DNA of 64,000 nucleotides. Origin: Loktanella sp. (GTDB taxonomy: Bacteria; Pseudomonadota; Alphaproteobacteria; Rhodobacterales; Rhodobacteraceae). The notes below the pieces were generated by a model that was given only the letters and a program-made list of their open reading frames with translations, was not told the origin of the DNA and did not search any database. Shown here piece by piece: positions 24,430 through 34,141 of this stretch. Location: assembly GCA_017390475.1 (NCBI GenBank), contig JAFPBO010000033.1, forward strand, positions 62,001-126,000, read 5' to 3'. Both the position numbers and the translations under genes were made by a program. How positions within the stretch are numbered: the stretch's first letter is position 1; every line of letters begins with the position of its first letter.

Positions 24430-27238
24430 AGTGGGCTTTGGCCCAGTTCGGTCCTTGGCCTGCATCGACGGCCAGTCTGACGTCGAGTTTGACCGCCGGG
24501 TCGCTGGCGTTTTCCATGACCTGACGCGCGGCATGGATCAGGTCATCGGCGGCACCGGCGTCAACTTCAAAGATCAGTTCGTCATGCACCTGCAGCAGCA
24601 TTTTCGCAGGCAGACCGGCAATCGCATCCGGCATCCGGATCATCGCCCGGCGGATCACATCGGCGGCGGTGCCTTGGATCGGCGCGTTGATCGCGGCGCG
24701 TTTGGCGAAACCGGCCTGTGGGCCTTTGGCGTTGATTTCGGGCGTGTTGATCCGGCGACCGAACAGGGTCTGGACGTAACCGTGGTCCTTGGCGAAAGCC
24801 ACGGTGTCGTCCATATATTTGCGGATACCGGGGAAACGTTCGAAATAGCGGTCGATGAACCCCTGCGCATCGCCACGCGGGATGCGCAGGTTGCGCGCCA
24901 GACCGAAACCGGAAATGCCGTAGATCACCCCGAAATTGATCGCCTTGGCTTGCCTGCGGATATCGGGAGTCATCTGGTCCAGCGGCACATCGAACATTTC
25001 CGATGCGGTCATGGCGTGAATGTCGATCCCGTCCAGAAACGCCTGTTTCAGCGCGTCGATCCCGGCGATATGCGCGAGGATGCGCAATTCGATCTGGCTG
25101 TAGTCGAGGCTGACGATGACATTGCCCTGATCCGCGACAAAGGCTTCGCGAATGCGCCGCCCTTCCTCGGACCTGACGGGGATGTTCTGCAGGTTCGGAT
25201 CGGTGGACGCCAGCCGCCCGGTGATCGCGCCTGCGATGGAATAGGATGTGTGCACCCGGCCCGTGTCCGGGTTGATATGAGTTTGCAGCGCATCGGTATA
25301 GGTTGATTTCAGCTTCGCCAATTGCCGCCAATCCAGAATCCGCCGTGGCAGATCGTGGATCGTGGCAAGGTCCTCCAGCACATCCGCCCCCGTCGAATAG
25401 GCCCCGGTTTTGCCTTTCGCAGGTGTCTTGCCATCAGGCATGGCGAGGCTGAGGTCATCGAACAGGATTTCGCCCAATTGTTTCGGCGATCCGACATTGA
25501 ACGGGCGACCCGCCATCTGCTGGATCTCATCCTCCAGCCCTGCCATTTTCTGTGCAAAGGCGTTGGACATCCGCGACAGCGTGTCGCGGTCGACCTTGAT
25601 ACCGTGCATTTCCATCTGCGCCAGTACCGGCACCAGCGGCCGTTCCAGCGTTTCATAGACTGTGGTGACGCGGGATTGGTGCAATTGCTGCTTGAACATT
25701 TGCCACAAACGCAGGGTGATGTCTGCGTCCTCTGCAGCATATTTTACGGCATCTGCAACTGGCACACGGTCAAAGGTAATTGCAGATTTGCCACTTCCGA
25801 GCAATGGCTTGATCGGGATCGGCGTATGACCCAGATAGCGTTCGGACAGCACATCCATGCCGTGATTATGCAGGCCCGCATGCATCGCGTAAGACATCAG
25901 CATCGTGTCATCGATAGGCGCGACATGAATGTCCAGCAGCGCGAAAATCTTGGCATCATATTTCATGTTCTGCCCGATTTTCAGGATGCTGGCATCCTCC
26001 AGCACGGGTTTGAGCAGGGCCAGACAATCCGTCAGCTTCATCTGCCCCTCGGCACGTTCGTCGGACCCGAACAGATCATCCGATCCCGCCTTATGCGCCA
26101 GCGGGATGTAACAGGCCTGCCCCGCGTTCACGCAAAGCGAAATCCCCACCAGATCAGCGCGTATTTCATCCAAGCTGGTGGTTTCGGTATCCACCGCGAC
26201 ATGCCCAGCCTCATAAATCCGGTCGATCCAGATTTGCAGGGCGGCGGCATCACGCACGCATTCATAGCTGTCGGGATCAAACGGCACGACCTCGGGCACG
26301 GCACTGCTGGCCACCGGTGCTGCCGCCTCAATCGCCGGGGCTTCGACCCCCAGCTTGTCGGCGATGCGTTTGGTGACGGTGCGGAATTCCATCTCGGCCA
26401 GGAAGGCCAGCAGCACCTCGGTCTCGGGCGGGCGGATTTCCAGATCGTCCAGCCCGAAATCCAGCGCCATATCGCAATCCAGCTGCACCAGTTTCTTCGA
26501 CAGCTCGATCTGCGCGCGGTGATCGATCAGCGTTTCGCGGCGTTTGGGTTGCTTTATCTCGCCCGCGCGGTCCAGCAGGCTTTCCAGATCGCCGAATTCA
26601 TTGATCAAGAGGGCGGCGGTCTTGATCCCGATGCCCGGCGCGCCCGGCACGTTATCGACCGAATCGCCGGCCAAAGCCTGCACATCGACGACACGGTCCG
26701 GGAAAACGCCGAATTTCTCGAACACACCGTCGCGGTCGATGCGTTTGTTCTTCATCGGGTCGAGCATTTCGACACCGTCACCGACCAATTGCATCAGATC
26801 CTTGTCGGAACTGACGATGGTCACACGACCCCCGGCATTGCGCGCCTGATGCGCAAGGGTGGCGATGATATCATCCGCCTCGAACCCCTCCACCTCCTCA
26901 CAGGCGATGTTGAAGGCGCGGGTCGCGGCGCGGGTCAGCGGTATCTGCGGGCGCAGATCCTCTGGCATTGCCTCGCGGTTGGCCTTGTATTGATCATACA
27001 TATCATTGCGGAATGTATGGCTGCCCTTGTCGAAAATCACCGCCACATGAGTCGCGGCATCAGCCCCGCTGTTATTTTCGACATAGCGTTGCAGCATATT
27101 CACAAAGCCGCTGACCGCGCCGACAGGCAAGCCATCAGATTTGCGCGTCAGCGGCGGCAAGGCGTGATAGGCGCGAAAGATGAAGGCGGAACCGTCGATC
27201 AGATGCAGATGACAGCCTTTGCCGAATGCGGTGGTCAT
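24428..27238 (-). CDS. polA: DNA polymerase I
   Basis: The 936-residue enzyme has all three domains. The 5' nuclease (FEN) domain is at residues 1-290 (LHLIDGSAFIFRAYHAL, GFEADDIIATLA). The 3'-5' exonuclease keeps its DxE residues (VAVDTETTSLD). The polymerase domain shows motif A (VSLDYSQIELRILAHIA), motif B (RRQAKAINFGVIYGISGFG) and motif C (LLQVHDELIFEV). It acts in Okazaki-fragment processing and repair. Start 27238 (MTTAFGKG) has GGAGA upstream. A longer in-frame extension runs antisense through the gap and the zinc-finger gene and is rejected. Confidence 0.97.
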   Translation of the reverse strand: MTTAFGKGCHLHLIDGSAFIFRAYHALPPLTRKSDGLPVGAVSGFVNMLQRYVENNSGADAATHVAVIFDKGSHTFRNDMYDQYKANREAMPEDLRPQIPLTRAATRAFNIACEEVEGFEADDIIATLAHQARNAGGRVTIVSSDKDLMQLVGDGVEMLDPMKNKRIDRDGVFEKFGVFPDRVVDVQALAGDSVDNVPGAPGIGIKTAALLINEFGDLESLLDRAGEIKQPKRRETLIDHRAQIELSKKLVQLDCDMALDFGLDDLEIRPPETEVLLAFLAEMEFRTVTKRIADKLGVEAPAIEAAAPVASSAVPEVVPFDPDSYECVRDAAALQIWIDRIYEAGHVAVDTETTSLDEIRADLVGISLCVNAGQACYIPLAHKAGSDDLFGSDERAEGQMKLTDCLALLKPVLEDASILKIGQNMKYDAKIFALLDIHVAPIDDTMLMSYAMHAGLHNHGMDVLSERYLGHTPIPIKPLLGSGKSAITFDRVPVADAVKYAAEDADITLRLWQMFKQQLHQSRVTTVYETLERPLVPVLAQMEMHGIKVDRDTLSRMSNAFAQKMAGLEDEIQQMAGRPFNVGSPKQLGEILFDDLSLAMPDGKTPAKGKTGAYSTGADVLEDLATIHDLPRRILDWRQLAKLKSTYTDALQTHINPDTGRVHTSYSIAGAITGRLASTDPNLQNIPVRSEEGRRIREAFVADQGNVIVSLDYSQIELRILAHIAGIDALKQAFLDGIDIHAMTASEMFDVPLDQMTPDIRRQAKAINFGVIYGISGFGLARNLRIPRGDAQGFIDRYFERFPGIRKYMDDTVAFAKDHGYVQTLFGRRINTPEINAKGPQAGFAKRAAINAPIQGTAADVIRRAMIRMPDAIAGLPAKMLLQVHDELIFEVDAGAADDLIHAARQVMENASDPAVKLDVRLAVDAGQGPNWAKAH

Positions 27239-27278
27239 TGCAGGTCTCCGTTCCGGCAGGGGCGTGGGTAGGGCAAGA

Positions 27279-27458
27279 TCAGACCTTGCCTTCAAAATCC
27301 TTGTGGATGATGCGCGCATCGCAATAGGGGCATTCGACCCAGCCACGGTCCTGCGGAATTTGCAGCCATATCCGCGGATGGCCAAGCCCGCCATCGCCAC
27401 CGTCACAGGACACGCGCCAATCGTCTACAATGCGGGTTTCCGGGGCGGGTGTGGTCAT
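27279..27458 (-). CDS. Small zinc-finger (zf-CHCC) protein
   Basis: This 59-residue frame reads [14 protein letters not shown], then a CHCC zinc site: C18, H27 (GHPRIWLQI), C43 and C46 ([12 protein letters not shown]). The pattern matches the zf-CHCC family, homologous to the NDUFS6 accessory subunit of complex I, so a role in respiratory complex I assembly or Fe-S/zinc handling is plausible. It lies 40 nt upstream of polA on the same strand and is divergent from the ABC ATPase. It is short enough to be missed by length cut-offs. Confidence 0.82.
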   Translation of the reverse strand: MTTPAPETRIVDDWRVSCDGGDGGLGHPRIWLQIPQDRGWVECPYCDARIIHKDFEGKV

Positions 27459-27543
27459 TACTGCTGCCTGTCTGATTGCCGCGGGGCGTTGCCCGCCTTA
27501 TGTGACACCTATACCGCAGCTGCGGCAAAGGGGAAAGACCAGC

Positions 27544-28459
<916 letters not shown>

Positions 28460-28473
<14 letters not shown>

Positions 28474-28492
28474 AAATATCCCCGCCGGAGGC
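28460..28492 (+). repeat. 33-bp dispersed element, copy 3
   Basis: This full copy differs at about two positions from the consensus and overlaps the ABC ATPase stop codon (TAA at 28471-28473). The last residues of that protein (TSSE) are therefore encoded by the repeat. Confidence 0.85.
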
Positions 28493-28515
28493 AAGCCCCT
28501 GCATCGCAGGGGCTG

Positions 28516-28878
28516 TCAATCGTGCAACATCCGGCCGAGTTGTTTGCCGCCAATGATGTGCAAATGGTAATGCGGCACATCCTGCACGCCATGGCTGCGG
28601 GCATTGGCAATGGCGCGGAACCCCTGCGCCACATCGGTCAGGCGACAGACCTCTGCCACGGCCTGCATGAAACCCACCTGTTCCGCGGGCGATGCGTCGC
28701 GGGCGAAATGATCCAGACTGACATAGGCACCTTTGGGGATCACCAGCACATGCACCGGGGCCTGCGGGTTGATATCATTGAACGCCAAAGCATGGTCATT
28801 TTCATAGATTGTCTGGTTGGGGATTTCCCCACGCAGGATTTTGGCAAAGATGTTCTGGTCGTCATAGGCAAAGTCCAT
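28516..28878 (-). CDS. hinT: HIT-family hydrolase
   Basis: The 120-residue protein has the histidine triad HYHLHII near residue 103 and the HinT-like start (NIFAKILRGEIPNQTIYENDHALAFNDINPQAPVHVLVIPK). HinT hydrolyses purine nucleoside phosphoramidates. Length and motifs fit well. It is convergent with the ABC ATPase gene and lies 9 nt downstream of the glycosyltransferase gene on the same strand, so it may be co-transcribed with it. Confidence 0.9.
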   Translation of the reverse strand: MDFAYDDQNIFAKILRGEIPNQTIYENDHALAFNDINPQAPVHVLVIPKGAYVSLDHFARDASPAEQVGFMQAVAEVCRLTDVAQGFRAIANARSHGVQDVPHYHLHIIGGKQLGRMLHD

Positions 28879-28887
28879 CGGTGTTCC

Positions 28888-30465
28888 TCAATCAGCAAAC
28901 AAGTAAGGGGCGCGCGCCAGCGTCAGCGCTTTGTCGATATCCACACTCAGGAACCGGGCAATCGCTTCTGCATTCGCGGCGGCAGGGACATCTTCGCGCA
29001 GGCAACTGGCATTTTCAAACCCCAGATCACGGATCGCGTTCCGCTCATGGACGATGTCATGGCGGATCGTCGGAAGCAAGCGGGCCACCGCAGCGGCAGA
29101 TGATTGCGGCCCTGCCAGCCCGATACGGACAGCATGGCCCGCCAGATAGTCATCAGTGAAACTGCAATCGACCTCCAGCAGCCGGATCGTGGCCTGATCA
29201 TTGAAGAAATCCATGATCAGATCCAGACTGGATGTGTCCAGACAGATGATCAGACGATCACTTTGCGTCTGATCAAACAGCAACCGCATAAAGGCACGGC
29301 GATGACGCCCGCGCTTTTCAAGGCTTTTCTCGATCCCGCCCAGATCAGGCAATGCATCGTCTTCTTCGTTGAAGATGTACCCAAAGGCCGGAATATCCGT
29401 CTGCGCCCGCACGGCTGCGACGAATCTTTTCGCGACATGCCACTTCTTGCACGAGACGATCAGCAATTCGCGGCCACGGCCCAGCGTCGTATCCGCCTCC
29501 CACAGGCGCGGCGCAAAGCGGCGACCCTCGCGACCGCGCTGGGTGAGAAAGCGAAACAGATGACGCCCTTCCTGCGAGATCGCAAAATCTGTCCGGTCGC
29601 TCGCATAAAGCACCCCCAGCGCCTGTTTGAGCCGGTCCGCCTCGGCGCTGATCTTGCGCGCAAACAGCGCATCCTGCCCCAGCAGCAGTTCCAGATGATC
29701 GTTGTAGAACGTCAGCGGCATTCCGTAATCGGTGAACATCAGAAAGGTCAGCGTGCGGCTTTCAATCTCGTGGCCGGGGATCAGATGGCGCACAAGGGTC
29801 TGAAAAAACGTCTCATCCGGAATCCAGGTAGTGCGGAAAAACCGCAGCACATCCGGGCGCTTGTCGATGAAATCCACCACCGCCTCGATCGTGCGGCGGC
29901 GCAGGCACCACCATTGGCTGCCGATCATGACCTGCAGATCAGCAGGAATGGCCCGGGTCAGCCCCAGACGTTTCTGCGCAGCAAAAGAGGCGTAGAACCG
30001 GCGCTTTTGCGTGCGTTCGTTAAAATAATGGCGATAGATCAGCCGCTCTTCGCGAAATCCGGTCTTGATCCAATAGCTGTCGAAAAAATCAAAGCTTTCG
30101 ATAAAATCCCGGTCGGTTTCGTCGAGAAACTGATGCGTGTAGCGGGCGGATTTGATCGGCATGCAATCCCCCGACACCATATAGAAATGGGTCGCATGGT
30201 CAAAAGCGGCCAGGGCGGCCTTGATCGTGCGCAATGTGGCTTCGACAAGGCTCCATTCGCCCCAGCCGCATCTGACGCGGCGCCGGGCAAAGGTGATATT
30301 GGCATTGCCCGCCAGCCCGTCCCTGATCTGGCGATAGTCTTTTGCAGATGCAGAGGCGTCGAAATGGATCGCCACATAATCACCCGCCGCCGTCAGTTGC
30401 GCGACCTGTCGCAGGATCGCCTCGGGATTTTTGTGACACAACAGGATGAAAGCAACACGCGCCAT
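28888..30465 (-). CDS. Beta-1,6-N-acetylglucosaminyltransferase with DUF5928
   Basis: The 525-residue protein joins an N-terminal glycosyltransferase family 14 (core-2/I-branching) domain to a C-terminal domain that I assign to DUF5928. The GT part is at about residues 1-270 (AFILLCHKNPEAILRQV, HFYMVSGDCMPIK, IGSQWWCLRRRTIEAV, WIPDETFFQTL). The C-terminal half has GRELLIVSCKKWHVAKRFVAAV and RLIICLDTSSLDLIMDF. The fusion is known from Rhodobacterales. It probably adds GlcNAc to a surface polysaccharide; the acceptor is unknown. The divergent gene encodes a sulfotransferase. Confidence 0.82.
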   Translation of the reverse strand: MARVAFILLCHKNPEAILRQVAQLTAAGDYVAIHFDASASAKDYRQIRDGLAGNANITFARRRVRCGWGEWSLVEATLRTIKAALAAFDHATHFYMVSGDCMPIKSARYTHQFLDETDRDFIESFDFFDSYWIKTGFREERLIYRHYFNERTQKRRFYASFAAQKRLGLTRAIPADLQVMIGSQWWCLRRRTIEAVVDFIDKRPDVLRFFRTTWIPDETFFQTLVRHLIPGHEIESRTLTFLMFTDYGMPLTFYNDHLELLLGQDALFARKISAEADRLKQALGVLYASDRTDFAISQEGRHLFRFLTQRGREGRRFAPRLWEADTTLGRGRELLIVSCKKWHVAKRFVAAVRAQTDIPAFGYIFNEEDDALPDLGGIEKSLEKRGRHRRAFMRLLFDQTQSDRLIICLDTSSLDLIMDFFNDQATIRLLEVDCSFTDDYLAGHAVRIGLAGPQSSAAAVARLLPTIRHDIVHERNAIRDLGFENASCLREDVPAAANAEAIARFLSVDIDKALTLARAPYLFAD

Positions 30466-30544
30466 GGTAACCAGTCAGAACAATGTAAACGATTGTTGCC
30501 TTTTAGCGCAAAGATACATTGCAGTGACAGCCCTTCTTTCTTGT

Positions 30545-30550
30545 TATAAT
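30545..30550 (+). promoter_or_regulatory. Putative -10 box of the sulfotransferase gene
   Basis: A perfect TATAAT lies 38 nt before the GTG start in the divergent glycosyltransferase/sulfotransferase region, which is AT-richer than its surroundings. No -35 box at proper spacing is convincing, so the call is tentative. Confidence 0.35.
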
Positions 30551-30588
30551 TCTGTAGTGGTAGATGTGTGTGGGTGAGGAGAGTAGCA

Positions 30589-31410
30589 GTGGTAAATTTC
30601 CCCGGAATATGGATGACGACCAGCGAAAGCATGGTCTACCGGGTCGTCCCCAAATGTGCCTGTTCGACCATCGGTCAGATCATGTATTACAGCGATCACG
30701 GCAGTTTTTTCGACGGCGACATCCATGATGCAAAAGCCGGGCTGCACAAATGGGCATTGGACGACAGCCAGCCGCTGATCCGGGACAATGTCACGGCCCA
30801 TAAAAGCTTTGCTTTTACCTGTGTGCGCAATCCCTATACCCGCATCCTGTCGTCCTTCTTTGACAAGATCTGCGGCGTGCAGCGCAACGGCAATTATTAT
30901 CGCGGCAGCCTCGTGCCGCAGCTGATCCAGAAATACGGGATCGAAGTCGGCGATCCCGCCAATGGTTTTGAATTCGACCAGATCAAAAGCTTCCGCCGCT
31001 TTTTGCTATTTGCGCGCGACACGATCCGTTGGCGCAAACCAATGGAACCTGACATTCACTGGTCTGCCATGTCTGGCCATATCTCGACCTTTGTCGGCAA
31101 TGGCGGACGCTACGACCATATTTTCTGGACAGAAAAGTTCAACGACGGCATGCAGGTGGTGCTGGACCGGACCGATACGCCCTATAGCATTGATCTTGCG
31201 ACAATTCCCCGCTTCAACGAAAGCGAAGGCCACGGGCCGAAGCGGCTGCATAAGGTCGAGGATTACTTCGACGATCTATCGATGCATCTGGTTTATGAAA
31301 TGTACAAACGCGATTTCCGGCTGTTCAAATATGATTTCGAAAACCCGGCCAATAAAATGCCTCTGGCCGAGATTGATCTGGACGAGGTCCATGCCAAGCT
31401 TGGCCAATAA
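30589..31410 (+). CDS. Sulfotransferase family 2 protein
   Basis: The 273-residue protein has the PAPS-binding signatures of the sulfotransfer_2 family. The 5'-phosphosulfate loop is VYRVVPKCACSTIGQIMYY near residue 20, and the 3'-phosphate site is FTCVRNPYTRILSSFFDK near residue 80. It would transfer sulfate to a carbohydrate. Start GTG 30589 is set by AGGAGAG five bases upstream. It lies opposite a GlcNAc-transferase and near an unknown gene, suggesting a pocket that modifies a surface glycan. Confidence 0.85.
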   Translation: MVNFPGIWMTTSESMVYRVVPKCACSTIGQIMYYSDHGSFFDGDIHDAKAGLHKWALDDSQPLIRDNVTAHKSFAFTCVRNPYTRILSSFFDKICGVQRNGNYYRGSLVPQLIQKYGIEVGDPANGFEFDQIKSFRRFLLFARDTIRWRKPMEPDIHWSAMSGHISTFVGNGGRYDHIFWTEKFNDGMQVVLDRTDTPYSIDLATIPRFNESEGHGPKRLHKVEDYFDDLSMHLVYEMYKRDFRLFKYDFENPANKMPLAEIDLDEVHAKLGQ

Positions 31411-31463
31411 CTGACAGGGCGGCAGGGGGCTGTCTGCCCCCTCGGCGCTGCGCGCCTCACCCA

Positions 31464-31488
31464 CGAGGATATTTTCACTCGGAAGATG
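31464..31488 (-). repeat. Reversed relative of the 33-bp element
   Basis: The core GGATATTTTCACTCGGAAG is followed by ATG, with a GAGGAT junction and an upstream GGGGGC hairpin. This is the same composite layout as the copy before glcE. It lies 54 nt after the sulfotransferase stop. Confidence 0.7.
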
Positions 31489-31627
31489 CAATCTTCACAG
31501 CCCGTTAAGGTGAATGTGGTCATCTGTCGGGGCGGTACAGGCAGGGATGCCGATGACCGTCGACGAAGATGCCGCCACCTTTTGCGCAGCGCCGGGCGAC
31601 TGATGCATCAGGTGGCGGTTACCTGTT

Positions 31628-31660
31628 CATCTTCCGAGTATAAGTATCCCCGCCGGAGGC
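31628..31660 (+). repeat. 33-bp dispersed element, copy 4
   Basis: This is a full copy with one mismatch (AAGTATCC). It is the only full copy not right next to a stop codon (about 217 nt after the sulfotransferase gene and 72 nt before the next start). Confidence 0.85.
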
Positions 31661-31732
31661 TTGAAAGTTTTTCTTCGACAATGTCGCGGATCGCGTTACT
31701 TCGCAGAGGCAGAATGAAGCGGGAATACGGTC

Positions 31733-32449
31733 ATGTCGGTTGTTTTGATCCTTGGCAGCGGGCCCAATGTCGTGCAGGCGCGTTCTTGGCCGCGCGCCAC
31801 ATTTGACCGGATCGTGGCGATCAATAATGCCTGGGCGGTGCGCCCGGATTGGGATGATCTGATCCATCCCAATGATTTCCCCGATGCCCGCAAACCCCGC
31901 GATTTGGGCCAACACCAGCGGATCATCCGCGCGACAGATTACGTGCCATTGCAGAATGATCTGGGGGGCTTTGTCTATGCTGGCGGCACGATGGCCTTTA
32001 CTGCGGGATATTGGGCGCTGGCCGCCTTGAAACCACGGGTCATCGCGATGATGGGCTGCGATATGGTCTATGCCGCCAGCCAGACACATTTCTATGGCAG
32101 CGGCACGGCGGACCCTTTGCGCAAGGATATCACCCTGCGGTCGCTGGAGGCGAAATCAGCTCGGTTGATGATCATGGCCGCACGGCAAGGCTGTGCCATG
32201 GTCAACCTGTCGCGCGATGACAGCCGTCTGGTGTTTCCGCGCGGCGGGCCAGAGGTTTTGGGCCATGCCCAGGCGCAAGCCTATGACGCCACAGCCACCG
32301 AGGCCGCCCTCGCAGAAGAGGCGCGGCTCGGCTATTACGTGCCGTCCGGCAAATATTGGAAAGAAGAAGACAGGTTCGATCCAGCAGCCATTGACGCGCT
32401 GGACCAGCTTTGGCTTACAGCAGCCCGTGTGCCGCAAACAACGCCTTGA
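31733..32449 (+). CDS. Unknown protein, possible MptE-like (DUF115) or glycosyltransferase fold
   Basis: I do not recognise this 238-residue protein with certainty. It opens with a nucleotide-binding-like strand (VVLILGSGPNVVQAR), followed by RIVAINNAWAVRPDWDDLIHPNDFPDAR, then GGTMAFTAGYWALAALKPRVIAMMGCDMVYA and THFYG. The order GSGP, vAINNAW, PDW, A..LG.., GxDM, THFYG resembles the fold of DUF115/MptE-like and some sialyltransferase-like proteins. Its position after a sulfotransferase hints at glycan chemistry. The 3' end overlaps the convergent adenosine kinase gene by 35 bp. Confidence 0.6.
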   Translation: MSVVLILGSGPNVVQARSWPRATFDRIVAINNAWAVRPDWDDLIHPNDFPDARKPRDLGQHQRIIRATDYVPLQNDLGGFVYAGGTMAFTAGYWALAALKPRVIAMMGCDMVYAASQTHFYGSGTADPLRKDITLRSLEAKSARLMIMAARQGCAMVNLSRDDSRLVFPRGGPEVLGHAQAQAYDATATEAALAEEARLGYYVPSGKYWKEEDRFDPAAIDALDQLWLTAARVPQTTP

Positions 32450-33407
32450 GATCGGCCTCGGGCCGGGCACCGATATGGCTGATCACCTCTGAGGCGGCCA
32501 GATTGCCCATCTTGCCGCAGCTTTCCAGATCATACCCTTCGGTCAACCCCCAGAGGAACCCGGCAGCGAAAAGATCGCCCGCGCCGGTCGCATCGACGAT
32601 CTGGGTCGGCACCGCAGGCACATGCCAGCGCGCGCCATCTGAAAGGATATGCACGCCATTGCCGCTGTCGGTGCAGGAAACGATACCGACTTGCGCGGCG
32701 GCCTGGCCCAATGCCGCCTCGAAATCTTCCGTCTGATACATCGACAGCATTTCAGAGCGGTTGCAGAACAACAGATCCACATGATCGCGGATCATCGCGG
32801 CAAAGGCGTCGCGATTCCGTTCGATACAGAACGGGTCGGACAAGGTGATCGACACGCGGCCCCCCGCCCCTTTGCAGGCATTGATCGCCTTGGCAAAGGC
32901 GGCCTGACTGTCGGGTCCGTCGAAACGGTAGCCTTCGAGATAGATCCATTCCGCCTGCGCCATCTGGCCTTCGTCAATATCGTCGGGCGACAGAAATTCC
33001 GTGACGCCCAGATAGGTGTTCATCGACCTCTCGCCATCCGGCGTGACGATGACGATGCAACGCCCGGTCTCAGCTTCTTCGGTCCGCGGCGCCATGGCGG
33101 TCGCGTAATCCGCCCCCTGCGCGCGCAGGTCATGGGCGAAAATCGCGCCCAATTGGTCATCCTTGACCTTGCCGACATAGGCGGTGCGCCCACCCAGATG
33201 CGCGATCCCGGCGATCGTGTTGGCAGCAGACCCGCCGCTGATTTCCTTGGCCGGACCGATCCGGTCATAGAGATCAACCGCGCGATCCATGTCGATCAAT
33301 TGCATGATGCCTTTCTGCACCCCGGCCTGCGTCAGAAAATCATCCTCGGCGCGGGCCAGCACATCGACCATGGCATTGCCGATCCCGACAACCTGATAGT
33401 TTTTCAT
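32415..33407 (-). CDS. PfkB-family adenosine kinase
   Basis: The 330-residue sugar/nucleoside kinase has the PfkB motifs: an N-terminal glycine motif (SGGSAANTIAGIAHLGGRTAYVGKVKDDQLG) and the catalytic DATGAGDLFAAGFLWGL with Asp as base. It closely follows the alphaproteobacterial adenosine-kinase group (VVGIGNAMVDVLA start). It would phosphorylate adenosine to AMP. The start at 33407 overlaps the nth stop (ATGA) with GGGAAAG upstream, so nth and this gene form an operon. Ribokinase-type specificity remains possible. Confidence 0.85.
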   Translation of the reverse strand: MKNYQVVGIGNAMVDVLARAEDDFLTQAGVQKGIMQLIDMDRAVDLYDRIGPAKEISGGSAANTIAGIAHLGGRTAYVGKVKDDQLGAIFAHDLRAQGADYATAMAPRTEEAETGRCIVIVTPDGERSMNTYLGVTEFLSPDDIDEGQMAQAEWIYLEGYRFDGPDSQAAFAKAINACKGAGGRVSITLSDPFCIERNRDAFAAMIRDHVDLLFCNRSEMLSMYQTEDFEAALGQAAAQVGIVSCTDSGNGVHILSDGARWHVPAVPTQIVDATGAGDLFAAGFLWGLTEGYDLESCGKMGNLAASEVISHIGARPEADLKALFAAHGLL

Positions 33408-34048
33408 AAATTCTTTCCCTCAAATTGACACAGATCGCGGATGATACAGACACCGCATTTGGGTTTACGTGCGACACAGACATAGCGCCCGTGCAGGATC
33501 ATCCAGTGATGCGCATGCAGCTGATAATCGGCGGGAATGTGATCTTCAATCGCGCGTTCGACCTGATCGACATCCTTGCCCGGGGCCACACCGCTGCGAT
33601 TGCCAAAGCGGAAGATATGGGTATCCACCGCCTGCGCGGGCTGGCCCCACCACATGTTCAGCACCACATTGGCGGTCTTGCGCCCGACACCCGGCAAGGA
33701 TTGCAGCGCGGCGCGGGAATTGGGCACCTCTCCCCCGTAATCATCGACCAATATCTGGCTCATCTTAATGATGTTCTTCGCCTTCTGACGGAACAGGCCG
33801 ATGGTCTTGACGTGTTCCGTCACACCATCCAACCCCAGCGCCAGCATCTTTTCCGGCGTATCGGCGACGGCGAACAAAGCGCGTGTCGCCTTGTTCACGC
33901 CCGCATCGGTTGCCTGCGCCGACAGCGCCACGGCCACGACGAGCGTATAGACATTGACATGCTCAAGCTCGCCTTTGGGTTCAGGCTCTGCGGCATGAAA
34001 CCGGGCAAAGATCGCGCGGATCGTGTGATAATCAAGCTGTTTGGCCAT
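33404..34048 (-). CDS. nth: Endonuclease III
   Basis: The 214-residue DNA glycosylase/AP lyase removes oxidised pyrimidines. The helix-hairpin-helix motif is LQSLPGVGRKTANVVL with catalytic Lys in that loop, and the catalytic Asp lies in VDTHIFR. The 4Fe-4S cluster ligands are in CVARKPKCGVCIIRDLC. Start is placed at ATG 34048 (MAKQLDYHTI), the family-like N-terminus, instead of a further eight-codon extension. It is divergent from the Ada-like repair gene, giving a small DNA-repair locus. Confidence 0.95.
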   Translation of the reverse strand: MAKQLDYHTIRAIFARFHAAEPEPKGELEHVNVYTLVVAVALSAQATDAGVNKATRALFAVADTPEKMLALGLDGVTEHVKTIGLFRQKAKNIIKMSQILVDDYGGEVPNSRAALQSLPGVGRKTANVVLNMWWGQPAQAVDTHIFRFGNRSGVAPGKDVDQVERAIEDHIPADYQLHAHHWMILHGRYVCVARKPKCGVCIIRDLCQFEGKNL

Positions 34049-34141
34049 GGCATCTCTATGCCGTGCGGCCACAGACAGGGCAAGTGCGGGATGCGCAATA
34101 TTCGGGTCGCAGGCGCGGCATCTTGGCTTTAGATTGGCCTC

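Larger units (their letters stand above)
31411..31732. other. Repeat-rich gap of 322 nt
   Basis: It contains a GGGGGC/GCCCCC hairpin (31425-31441), a reversed element relative (31464-31488), a full 33-bp element (31628-31660) and the leader of the gene at 31733. No gene is evident; the open frame at 31486-31806 mostly reads repeat sequence. Confidence 0.6.

Noticed and set aside
25322..27271. Plus-strand frame of about 649 codons
   Set aside because: It is the complement of polA, whose nuclease and polymerase motifs are unmistakable on the minus strand.
29104..30549. Plus-strand frame of 481 codons
   Set aside because: It is antisense to the GT14/DUF5928 gene and has no recognisable domain.
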